Shown: positions 25,766 to 37,369 of the stretch, piece by piece
Layout: each line of letters starts with the position of its first letter
How positions within the stretch are numbered: the first letter of the stretch is position 1
Origin: Sipunculus nudus
Lineage: Eukaryota > Annelida > Sipuncula > Golfingiida > Sipunculidae
Direction of reading: 5' to 3'
Assembly (NCBI GenBank): GCA_026874595.1
Contig: CM049316.1
Coordinates: 77,967,676-78,031,675 of the forward strand
Length of the DNA stretch: 64,000 bases
Notes under the pieces: generated by a model
Databases searched by the model: none
The model's input: the letters and a program-made list of their open reading frames with translations, nothing else
What the model was told of the DNA's origin: nothing
Position numbers and translations under genes: made by a program

Positions 25766-26030
25766 TTAAAATCCGCCTGGATTTCAATCTCGTCTCTGAC
25801 ATATATATAAACTAAACTCTTGTGAATAATCAGAGCACGAATAATGGGTTTGTGATCAAAGGACTCTTGTCATCTTTGTAAACCCGTTTATGTGATTAGT
25901 GCTGTAATATCATTAACGGTTCAGTGCAGAGTGATCTACGGGGACCGCTAATTGAGCTGATCCATGATTCCATAAACATTCAATTTAGTAAATACAAAGT
26001 CAGATTGAAAGAATGAGAATGAGAGGAAGA

Positions 26031-28588
26031 AACAAGGGACCCATGGGTCACGGCGCTCAGCTGATCGTGATTGGACTATAAATGTTTCTCCACTGTGATA
26101 ATATATCGAGTCGATATAGCTTATGAATATCATGGACATGTTGGGCTATTATAAAGGAATGTAATGTAATATGTGAGTAAATGATAAATAAAATAACCTG
26201 ACTGATGGATTAATAGAGTCAAATATTGTGGTTTATTTTTTATTTATTTAGGAGGGGTTGAAAATTGTGATATATTTGAGCAAATATGAATGCAATGACA
26301 GCAGTAATAAGCAGTAGTAGAATGATGATAAGGCTATTTGTTGAAGGATCTAAAGTGTATGGTAGTCTGCAAGCTTTCAATTTGACAGATATGATGTTAT
26401 GATTAACTATGCTGATGAAGTGATTTATGAATTTGTGACTGTATGACATAATATCTCTTTAGTCTGATCAAGGTACATTATTGTGATGCCCACTATGTCT
26501 ACATATTACACAATATTGACATAATTTCTGACATGTACATAGGTACCTATGGACCAATAGTTATACAAAATATTAAAGTATGAATATATCTGATTCATCT
26601 TGTTCTTGCTTACTCAGGCTGACTTTGGGATGGGGTTCGGAGAAGGGAAAAGTGAGGGCAGCACAAAGGTGGATGAAGAAATATTCTATTGTAATGTTTT
26701 TCATTTATATAAGAATATGAAAAGCTAAGAGGAAAGGGGCCCTCATACTTGGTTATAGTAAAGTTCTAAATATATGATTGCGACCTAATACTCTGACAAG
26801 ACTGTCATGAAGAAAAACAGTAAAAGTTTTGAGATACTGTAATGCATATGAAAATTTACAGATGGACAGGCAAGTGGACAGAATGGACTAATACCTTTAT
26901 TTCACTTTCAAGGGAATAATGCATTTAAGTTTATATTTTTGCCTATTTTTTTAAGCATATCCACTTTTTTCCATTAAGAAGTTTTTATCTGAATCATTTT
27001 TTTTATTTACAGGTTTTATAAATTTTTAATAAAAAAAACTGAAAATATAAGTTAAAATATTAGAATTGTTGCAAAAGTTGCAGTCATTATATATACAGAG
27101 TAAAAAACTGAAACTATAAGTTAAAATATTAGAATTGTTGCAAAAGTTGCAATCATCATATATCCAGAGTGTAGCTCATATTGGGTCTAGGTGGGCTAGA
27201 TGTAAACAACACTTGACATGGTGTATAAAAACATGAATAAAAGCTATTCTTTCCAATAAATTTCTTTGAAATTTCAGATTTTAAAAGATTAAATCCTTAT
27301 GTACATATGCTGTAAAAATTAAATCAACAGTGCCAAAGTTGGACAAAATTTAAGGTATTGATTTTTTATTTATGCTAATAACTTGAAAAATTTGCAAAAT
27401 TCAGATCTAATTTTGGGTAAACAATTGAATCTTGATTAAATAAAGTTATATTCCTGAAAAAAAGTCTCTAGGTTCAGCAATTCTCATGTTAAGTGAGTAA
27501 ATATTTTCCTGAATTTAAAAAAAATTGCATTATGTTTTGGCCCATAACTTCAAAATAATACCCAATACTGACCTAATTTTTGGTAAGTTCATAGAAAATG
27601 TATGAAAGAATGTGAATACTATATACGATCAAAAACAGAACGGTGGTTTTGATATTAGGCAGCTTTGAAGTGTAACAATGGCTTTTTTTATGGAAAATGG
27701 AGTTTTTTCCTTAATATCTCGAAGGAACGAAGTCCTAATGACCCAATTTTCGGTATGGTAGGAGATTTTGCCAACAGCCTGGGGAGCATAGAGATGTGCA
27801 CTGAATGACCTACAGTCATCAAAGTGGACTGCTTGACAATGTAAGGGAATACAACAAGAGCCTCCAAAAAAATTCAATAACTAGCCTAATTTTGCAGCCT
27901 TTATTTTCAAACTTCAGATTTGAACAGATTAAATCCTTATGTATACATGCTGTGAAAATTAAATCCACAGTACTAACAGGAAAAAAATGTGCCGTGGCCA
28001 AAGTTGGGCAAAATTTAAGGTACCAATTTTATATTTTTGCCAATATTTAAAAAAATGTAACAGATTTTGATCTAATTTTTGGTATACAATTAAATTTTGA
28101 TTAATTAAAGTTGTATTACTGGAAAAAAGTCCCTACCTTTAACACTTTTGGTCTTAAGTGTCCAAATATCTTCCTGAATTTTTTACAAAATCCATTATGT
28201 TTGGGCCCATAACTTTTTAAAATTATATAATACTGACTTAATATCTTGCATGTACATAGGAACTATATAGAGGAACATTTATGGTAAATATGAAGAAAAC
28301 CAGATAAGTGGTTTTGATATTAGGCAGTCCTGAAGTGTGAAAATAGATTTTTAATAAAAAAATGAGGTTATTCCTTAATATCTCGAAGAAACGAAGTCCT
28401 ATTGACCCAATTTTCGGCATGGTAGGAGATTTTGGGGACATCTAACTGTATGCCGAATTTCAGATTCGTAGGTCCAACGGTGTCGAAACGTGCCAGTCTT
28501 ACGGACGGACATCCAGATGGACAGACAGACGGACGACGGAAAATGGACCACGACTATAGCTCAGATGACTTATAGTCAGCTGAGCTAA
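26031..28588 (-). mobile_element. Element C1: family C non-autonomous element, divergent subfamily
   Basis: In family orientation (minus strand) it starts TTAGCTCAGCTGACTATAAG and ends near GGTCCCTTGTT, spanning 2,558 bp. The 5' end forms a hairpin (AGCTCAG-x-TGACT / AGTCA-x-CTGAGCT). The inverse of GCTCAGCTG recurs at the other end just inside the palindrome GACCCATGGGTC. Two ~700-bp internal direct repeats share AAAGTTGGGCAAAATTTAAG near 27,330 and 28,000. A large part (26,120-27,190) differs from C2-C4, so this is a separate subfamily. A (GGAC)-type microsatellite lies next to the 5' end. No protein is encoded. Confidence 0.72.
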
Positions 28589-29059
28589 AAAACTGTAACA
28601 GAAAATGTATTAAATCGTAAAATTATCTGTTATATTTCGGCACTAATGTTATAGAATGAGAAAAAAATAGAAGGAAAGAAAGATTTACTCGGAGAGAGAG
28701 AGAAAGAGAATGCAGAATAGACAATAACAGAATGATATAAAGATATAGATAAATGATGACATCCTGAGAGAGTGAGAGATTAAAAGGGTGAAATATGAAA
28801 TAAAAATAAATCCAGAGGGAGAGAGAGCAAGAGATAGAGTTGAAGTTGACGTTAGAGGCAAATGACAGAATGAGGAAATATACAGGGTTCCTTAATATCT
28901 GAAAGGGGTGGGGGCATTATTTAAAATAATATGATTTTGCGGCAATCTTCCCGGGCATTCCTTTTGATGGAAAGTAGGTCACCCATCATACGTGTCATGC
29001 CAAGCGGTTGGCGGTAAGTCAATGGCCGATCGTATCCAGTGTCAAGTACGTAGCCCCTT
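28589..29059. other. Purine-rich DNA flanking C1
   Basis: GA-rich, including GAGAGAGAGAGAAAGAGA-type runs at 28,690-28,710 and 28,815-28,840. The sequence left of C1 (25,985-26,030) is also purine-rich, so C1 may have landed in this tract. No gene seen. Confidence 0.5.
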
Positions 29060-29475
29060 AAAAACTGCTGCTTTGTTATTTTCATGATTTGTTAAAGATA
29101 TGACTAAAAGTTTTTTAAAAATACCGACGCTTTTCTAAATTCACATGGACAGGCACGGTGACCGGTACTGCTTTGTTGTTTTCCATGATTGTTAAACGAT
29201 ATCACTGACGGTTCGTAAAAAAATACCAACGCTTATCTCTATTTACATGGTCGTAAACAGCCAGTCATACTCCTTTGTTATTTTCAGAATTGTTTATTGA
29301 TATAAGTGAAGGAATATCAAAGATACCAGCGTTCCTCTCCATTTACATAGTGCAACACGGCCAGACGGCCCACGCCCATCAAGACCTAATTAGGTCACGC
29401 GCCCATCCAGACCGCGCGCATTAGAACCACGCTCAAAAGCAGCATGCCCATTCAGACCCCGCTCATTAAGACTGT
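29060..29475. repeat. About 101-bp tandem repeat, 3 copies, plus GC-rich short-motif tail
   Basis: Starts similar to CTGCTTTGTTATTTTC recur at about 29,066, 29,168 and 29,270, each followed by AAAATACCRACGCTT and a TTTACATGG block. From 29,375 to 29,475 a GC-rich tail carries variants of GCCCATCCAGACC and CGCTCATTAAGAC. Confidence 0.75.
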
Positions 29476-30956
29476 AATCCAATACCTGACCAGCAGGAGA
29501 CTTTCAGTGAAATTTACAAAAAGGGCCAAAATCTTACCAGATGTCCCTTTACAAAGTTATTTACCATAAATCTGAAGAATTGGATCATCCAGTTTGCAAC
29601 ATGACAGGGATATGTATCTGAGGATGAAACGCATCCTTTTACTTTAAAAAAACAAGGGACCCATGGGTCACAGCGCTCAGCTGTTATATATGATAAAAAA
29701 TATGATTTGGGAAAGAGGCACATGGTTGTTTTGTGTGGGAATAAATATAAGCTTTTTTACGAGTTGTTGGTGTTTAGCTTATGTAATTTTGATAGTATCT
29801 TTGGAGACAGGGAAGAGGATTGATTTCATTTATTTTATTAACAAATGGAGTGTTATTGTCAGACAGATTTTGACTTGGCCATATAACTTATAAGCAGCAC
29901 ATATAATAAAAGAGTTTACCTATTAATTAAAATTTAATAACAAATATTGTGCCAATATAATTTTTATTAAAAAAAATAATAAGAAGAAAATCATATGATT
30001 TTTTTAAATAAAATATAACTGAAATGATTATTGAAATAATATTATAGAATATATTCATGAATGCATTCATGGATACATTTTGAAAGTATCTGCACTGGTA
30101 TTCAAATACTTTCATTTTTACCTGAATACCGTTTCTTATGCAATAAAATTTTTTAATGTAGTACAAATTCATATTTGTATTCAAATACATTTGCGAAGCA
30201 TTTGCACCAAGTCTAGTATTTATTCAGTTTTAGCCAAACAATGATGTTGAGAATCCAGAATATACAAAATTCACGAATTTAAATAATGATCGTAAGTACC
30301 TGGTTTTATGGCTTTTATTTATGTTAAAAACAAGGGAACTATGGGTCACGACGCTCAGCTGTTATATATGATAAAAAATATTATTTAGAAATGAGGCACA
30401 TGCTGGTTTTGTGTGGTAATAAATATAAGCTGTATTATGACTTGTTGTTGTTTAGCTTATGTATGATTTTGATAGTACCTTTGGAGACAGGGAAGAGGAT
30501 TGATTTCATTTATTTTATTAACAAATGGAGTACTATTGTCACACAGATTTTGAATTGGCCATATAACTTATAAGCAGAACATATATTATAAGAGTTTAAC
30601 TATTTATTAAAAAAAAATTACAAATATTGTCCCAAATATAATTTTTATAAAAAATAATAAGAGAATCATATGATTTTTTAAATGAAATATAACTGATATG
30701 ATTATTAAAATAATATTAAAGAATATATTTATGAATGCATTCATGAATACATTTTGAAAGTATTTGCATGAGTATTCATATACTTTCATTTATACCTGAA
30801 TTCCTATTCTTTATGCAAGAAATTTTATAATGGAGTACATAATCATATTCGTATTTAAATACAATTACAAAGTATTCGCACCATGTCTGGTATTTATTCA
30901 GTTTCACCAACCAATGATGTTGAGAATCCAGAATATACAAAATTCACACATTTAAA

Positions 30957-32987
30957 CTAGACATTTCTTGGCACCGCAGGTGCCAGAGTATCCCCAGACA
31001 TAGTAGGCCCCCCCCCCTTAAAGAACAGACCCCCAATTTTGGCAGCATATACTGACACTTGGCATATTTATTGTTTCTTCCATCTAACAATCCACAATCT
31101 TGTTGAAGATGTTGGTCCTGTGACCTTGATTGTTTAAAAGATGTGTCCTGTGACCTTGACCTTTGACCTCATGACCCCAAAATCAATTTTGGTCTTGCTT
31201 TTCCAATGGGACATATGCAAGTCAAGTTTGAAATCTATACATCAATAAAGCAGGAATTATCATTCAGAAACTAATTTTTTTTGACAGGTGGCTCCTGTGA
31301 CCTTCACCTTTGACCTTGTGACCTCACAATTGATAGTGTTCTTCCTCTCTTGGCAGGTGAACTATATGTGCAAGATGAAAGATCTGAGATGAAATGTTTG
31401 GCTGAAAATGCATCCACATCTTTTTAAAGATGTGTCCTGTGACCTTGACCTTTAACCTCATGACCCCAAAATCAATTTGGGTCTTGCTTTTCCAATGGGA
31501 CATATACAAGTCAAGTTTGAAATCCATACATCAATAAAAGCAGGAATTACCATCCAGAAACTAATTTTTGGACAGATGGCTCCTGTGACCTTCACCTTTG
31601 ACCTTGTGACCTCAAAACTGATAGGGGTCTTCCACTCTTGGCAGGTGAACTATATGTGCAAGATGAAAGATCTCAGATGAATTTTTTGGCTGAAATTGCA
31701 TCCACAACCTTTATAAAGAGGTTTCCTGTGACCTTGACCTTTGACCTCATGACCCCAAAATCAATTTTGGTCTTGCTTTTCCAATGGGACATATACAAGT
31801 CTGGTTTGAAATCCATACATCAATAAAGCAGGAATTATCATCCAGAAACTAATTTTTGGACAGATGGCTCCTGTGACCTTCACCTTTGACCTTGTGACCT
31901 CAAAATTGATAGGGGTCTTCCACTCTTGGCAGGTGAACTGTATGTGCAAGATGAAAGATCTCAGATGAATTTTTTGGCTGAAATTGCATCCACAACCTTT
32001 TTAAAGATGTGTCCTGTGACCTTAACCTTTGACCTCATGACCCCAAAATCAATTCAGGTCTTGCTTTTCCAATGGGTCAAATACAAGTCAAGTTTGAAAT
32101 CCATACATCAATAAAAGAAGGAATTATCATCCAGAAACTAATTTTTGGACAGATGGCTCCTGTGACCTTCACCTTTGACCTTGTGACCCCAAAATTTCTA
32201 TGGATCATCCACTATTGGCAAGTGAGCTATATATTCAAGATGGAAGACCTGGGATGAAAGTTTGGCTTAAAATGCATCCACAGTATATTTTAAAATGCCA
32301 GTTCAGTGACCTTGACCTTTGACCTCATGACCCTAGAACCTATAGGGTACTTACTTTAGTGGTGGGCCATACATAAGTCATGTTTGAAATCTATATGGCT
32401 ATCAACACTGGAGATATCATAAGAGGACTGTGATTTTCACCATATATGGCAATATTCAAGGTCAAGGCCACTAACATAGGAAAGGTCATGACCCCAATTT
32501 AAATAACCATCATCCCATAACCCATACCTATGTATATGCATAATATAAAAGAAATCTGTCCATTAGTTTTTGACTTATAATGCTCACAGTACTGTAAGGT
32601 GGCAATTTTGGGAGTATTAAACGGCATGAAAACAAGTAAAGAATAATAGGTGGCGCTACCAGTTTCTGGAACATGACAACCCTATCCATGATCTTCCATC
32701 AACTTGATTTTAGGATAAACCTATGCAAGATTTCTTGAGATATTAAAGAATTTGTGTGATTTTCCCCAAAATTGGACCTATTCAAGGTCAAGGACACTCT
32801 CCTAGTAAAGGTCATGACCCCATTTTAAATAGACTTCGTCCTCTTACCCATATCTATACATATACCAAGTTTGGTAAAGTTCGGTGAAATATTTTTTGGG
32901 TTATCGCGCCAACAAGATTTATATGCGGCGGCGGCGGCGGGACCGGTATGAAAACATAGTATCCCCCGACTTTGTCTGGGGATACAA
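30957..32987 (-). mobile_element. Element A2: complete Helitron/Helentron-like element, 2,031 bp
   Basis: On the minus strand the 5' end is TTGTATCCCCAGACA with a 12-bp hairpin (32,959-32,985). Near the 3' end lies TGTCTGGGGATAC (the inverted copy of the 5' end), then the hairpin GGCACCTGCGGTGCC, then nine bases, then CTAG. The empty site is present in the window (35,361-35,385 and 45,322-45,346: CATTTAAATAATGATC). The filled site is CATTTAAA-element-TAATGATC, so insertion fell exactly between A and T with no target duplication. The core holds four ~288-bp units (from about 31,190) and a unique zone shared with A1. No protein is encoded. Confidence 0.85.
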
Positions 32988-34743
32988 TAATGATCATAAG
33001 TACCTGGTTTTATGGCTTTTATTTATATTAAAAAATAACTGTAAAAAATTCATTTTGGACTAATTTCACATCAATGTACACACTAGACACAGTAGGAATC
33101 TAGATTAATATTATCAACTGCATCTTTGTCTATCATTAATTTCCTTCATATGATCCCTAATGATTAGTAATGAATAATATGATTCACTTCTTTATCATTA
33201 AAATTGAACTGAAAAATGCCATAGGTGACTGCATGGTGTTATTTGGAATATGTGACATTCTACCATCGATTCTTATATCATCAGTAACTGCAAGTTAATT
33301 TCCTGTTATTATAAACAAACAAATTCCTTTTCTATTTTTCTTTATTTGTTATTAAAAACCAATAAAAATTTATTAATTTATTGTTTATTGTTATGTTGTT
33401 GGTTAAAACTACTAGATGAGTTGGGTTGGACACCTGGATCAACTATGGCTGGCCATAAGCTGCCTGGATTCCTGTATGCCTCGCCTCAAGCGTGCATAAT
33501 TTGATGAAAGGTCAACAAGGTCAACATACAGGTGACTCAAGAGGGGCTGGAGAGAGCCAAAGTCTGACAGGGTCTCATAAAAAACATTAATAAAAGCTAC
33601 AAATTTGGCCAATTTCTTTCAGCTTTCTAAACTAAAAAGCTGAAATCCTAATGTGTGCATGATATGAAAATTATATCAACAGTGCTCACAGGACACAAAC
33701 GTGCCATGGTCACAGTTGGGCAAAATTTAAGGTACTAATTTTATATTTATACTAATAACTTATAAAATTTGAAAAATTCAGAACTAATTTTGGGTATTCA
33801 ATTGAATCTTGATTAAATAATGTTACATCACTGACAAAAAAATCTCTAGCTTCAGCAATGCCCTTGTTAAGGGAGTAAATATATTTCTTGATTTTTTACA
33901 AAGTGTATTATGTTTGGGCCCATAACTTAAAACAATTATGCAATACTGACATCATTCTGGCATGTGCATAGAGAATGAAAAATATGTATATTATTTATGA
34001 TTAAAGTCAGATCAGTGGTTTTGATATTAGGCAGTCTTGAAGTGTACTAATGGGTTTTTAATGGAAAAATGAAGTTTTTCATTAATATCTCGAAGGTATT
34101 AAGTCCTTGTGACCAAATTCTTGGCATGGTAGGGGATTTTGGAGACATCTAACTGTATGCCGAATTTAAGGAACTAAGAGCTGAAGCTGGGGAGCTGAGC
34201 TCTTGCAAACTGCATAACACTAGCTTGATGTAAACAATATGTTACATGGTGCTTGAAAACTTATTAAAATCTACAGTTTTTGATCAACTGGTTTCAAATT
34301 TTTGGTGTTAACAGTTGAAATGCTAACAAAAACATGCTGTGAAAATTAAATCCACAGTACTCACAGGAAAAAAACGTGCCATGGTCAAAGTTGGGCAAAA
34401 TTTAAGGTACCAATTTTTTATTTTAATTAATATTTTAGAAAATTTAAAAGATTTTCATCTAATATTGGGTATACAATTTAATTTTGATTAATTAAAGGTT
34501 TATTACTGGAAAAAAGGTTGATAGCTTTAACATTTTTTGTGTTAAGTGATCAAATATCTTTCCTGATTTTTTACAAAATGCATTATTTTTGGGCCCATAA
34601 CTTTTTTAAATTAAATAATACAGACATAATTTCTGGCATGTACATAGGAACTATATAGAGGAATATTTATGGTAAATATGAGGAAAAACAGATGAGTGGT
34701 TTTGATATTAGGCAGTCCTGAAGTGTGAAAATAGGTTTTTAAT

Positions 34744-37369
34744 AACAAGGGACCTATGGGTCACGATGCTCAGCTGTTATATATGATAAAAAAATATTAT
34801 TTAGAAATGAGGCACATGCTGGTTTTGTGTGGTAATAAATATAAGCTGTATTATGAGTTGTTGTTGTTTAGCTTATGTATGATTATGATATTATCTTTGG
34901 TGACAGGGAAGAGGATTGATTTCATTTATTTTATTAACAATTGGAGTACTATTGTCACACAGATTTTGACTTGGCCATATAACTTATAAGCAGAACATAT
35001 AATATAAGAGTTTAACTATTTATTAAAAAAAATTACAAATATTGTCCCAAATATAATTTTTATTAAAAATAAAAAGAGAATCATATGATTTTTTAAAATG
35101 AAATATAACTGATATGAAATATAAAATAATATTAAAGAATATATTCATGAATGCATTCATGAATACATTTTGAAAGTATTTGCACGAGTATTCATATACT
35201 TTCATTTTTACCTGAATTCCCATTCTTTATGCAAGAAATTTTATAATGGAGTACATAATCATATTCGTATTTAAATGCAATTACAAAGTATTCGCACCAT
35301 GTCTGGTATTTATTCAGTTTTCACCAAACAATGATGTTGAGAATCCAGAATATACAAAATTCACACATTTAAATAATGATCATAAGTACCTGGTTTTATG
35401 GCTTTTATTTATATTAAAAAATAACTGTAAAAAATTCATTTTGGACTAATTTCACATCAATGTTCACACTAGACACAGTAGAAATCTAGATTAATTTTAT
35501 CAACTGCATCTTTGTCTATCATTAATTTCCTTCATATGATCCCTAATGATTAGAAATGAATAATATGATTTACTTCTTTATCATTAAAATTGAACTGAAA
35601 AATGCCAGGTGACTGCTTGGTGTTATTTGGAATATGTGACATTCTACCCATCGATACAAGATTCTTATATTATCAGTAACTGCAAGTTAATTTCCTGTTA
35701 TTATAAACTAACAAATTCCTTTTCTATTTTTCTTTAATTTGTCATTAAAAACCAATAAAAATTTATTAATTTATTGTTTATTGTTATGTTGTTGGTTAAA
35801 ACTACTAGATGAGTTGGGTTGGACACCTGGATCAACTGTGGCTGGCCATAAGCTACCTGGATTCCTGTATGCCTCGCCTCAAGCGTGCATAATTTGATGA
35901 AAGGTCAATAAGGTCAACATACAGGTGACTCAAGAGGGACTGGAGAGAGCCAAAGTCTGACAGGGTCTCATAAAAAACATTAATAAAAGCTACAATTTTT
36001 GGCCAATTTCTTTCAGCTTTCTAAACTAAAAAGCTGAAATCCTTATGTGTGCATGATATGAAAATTATATCAACAGTGCTCACGGGAAACAAACATGCCA
36101 TGGTCACAGCTGGGCAAAATTTAAGGTACTAATTTTATATTTATACTAATAACTTATAAATTTTGAGAAATTCAGAACTAATTTTGGGTATTCAATTGAA
36201 TCTTGATTAAATAATGTTACATCCCTGACAAAAAAATCTCTAGCAATGCCCTTGTTAAGGGAGTAAATATATTTCTTGATTTTTTACAAAGTGCATTATG
36301 TTTGGGCCTCTAACTTAAAACAATTATGCAATACTGACATCATTCTGGGATGTGCATAGAGAATGAAAAATATGTATATTGTTTATGATTAAAGTCAGAT
36401 CAGTGGTTTTGATATTAGGCAGTCTTGAAGTGTAACAATGGGTTTTTAATGGAAAAATTAAGTTTTTCATTAATATCTCGAAGGAATTAAGTCCTAGTGA
36501 CCAAATTCTTGGCATGGTAGGGGATTTTGGAGACATCTAACTGTATGCCGAATTTAAGGAACTTAGAGCTGAAGCTGGGGAGCTGAGCTTTTGCAAACTG
36601 CATAACACTAGCCTGATGTAAACAATATGTTACATGGTGCTTGAAAACTTGATTAAAATCTACAGTTTTTGATCAACTGGTTTCAAATTTTCGGTGTTAA
36701 CAGTTGAAATGCTAACAAAAACATGCTGTGAAAATTAAATCCCCAGTACTTACAGGAAAAAAACGTGCCATGGTCAAAGTTGGGCAAAATTTAAGGTACC
36801 GATTTTTTATTTTTATTAATATTTTAAAAAATTTAAAAGATTTTCATCTAATTTTGGGTATACAATTTAATTTTGATTAATTAAAGTTATATTACTGGAA
36901 AAAAGGTCCATAGCTTTAACATTTTTTGTGTTAAGTGATCAAATATCTTTCCTGATTTTTTACAAAATGCATTATGTTTGGGCCCAGAACTTTTTAAAAT
37001 TAAATAATACAGACATAATTTCTGGCATGTACATAGGAACTATATAGAGGAATATTTATGGTAAATATGAGGAAAAACAGATGAGTGGTTTTGATAATAG
37101 GCAGTCCTAAAGTGTGAAAATAGGTTTTTAATAAAAAATAGAGGTTTTTCCTTAATTTCTCAAAGGAACGAAGTTGCAAAGACCCAGTTTTTGGCTTGGT
37201 AGGAGTTCTTGGGGACATCTAACATTATGCCGAATTTTGGATTCCTAGGTCTTACGGTTTCAAAACGTGCCACATCTACGGACGGACGGACGGACGGACA
37301 GACAGACGGACGGACGACGGACAATGGACCACGACTATAGCTCAGATGACTTATAGTCAGCTGAGCTAA
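34744..37369 (-). mobile_element. Element C4: uninterrupted family C reference copy, 2,626 bp
   Basis: This is the only full-length, uninterrupted copy of the C2-C4 subfamily. In family orientation: hairpin 5' end (37,335-37,369); GGAC/GACA microsatellite (about 37,276-37,320); two ~680-bp direct repeats (CGTGCCATGGTC near 36,765 and CATGCCATGGTC near 36,093); an AT-rich zone; then GCTCAGCTG inverted to the 5' end; the palindrome-like GACCTATGGGTC; and CCTTGTT. It provides the empty-site sequences for A2, A3 and C3. It lies inside C3. Confidence 0.82.

Larger units (their letters stand above)
23126..25934. mobile_element. 2.8-kb foldback element with long nested inverted arms
   Basis: The outer inverted repeats are 23,126-23,211 and 25,849-25,934. 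They are 86 bp each, begin TCACTCTGCACTGAACCG and differ at only a few positions. Inner inverted repeats pair 23,626-24,147 with 25,321-25,806. The left side carries about 414 bp (23,212-23,625) with no partner on the right. The central loop (24,148-25,320) is very AT-rich and contains a GATA microsatellite and a local tandem duplication (about 25,195-25,400). No transposase is visible, and I could not fix a target-site duplication, so the class is open (foldback or long-TIR MITE-like). An LINE is inserted 7 bp inside the left tip. Confidence 0.8.

Noticed and set aside
28238-28441. Minus-strand frames beginning MSPKSPTMP or MSPRSPTKP in every family C element
   Set aside because: They are short, end at different points in each copy and contain indels. 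Similarity comes from the shared element sequence.
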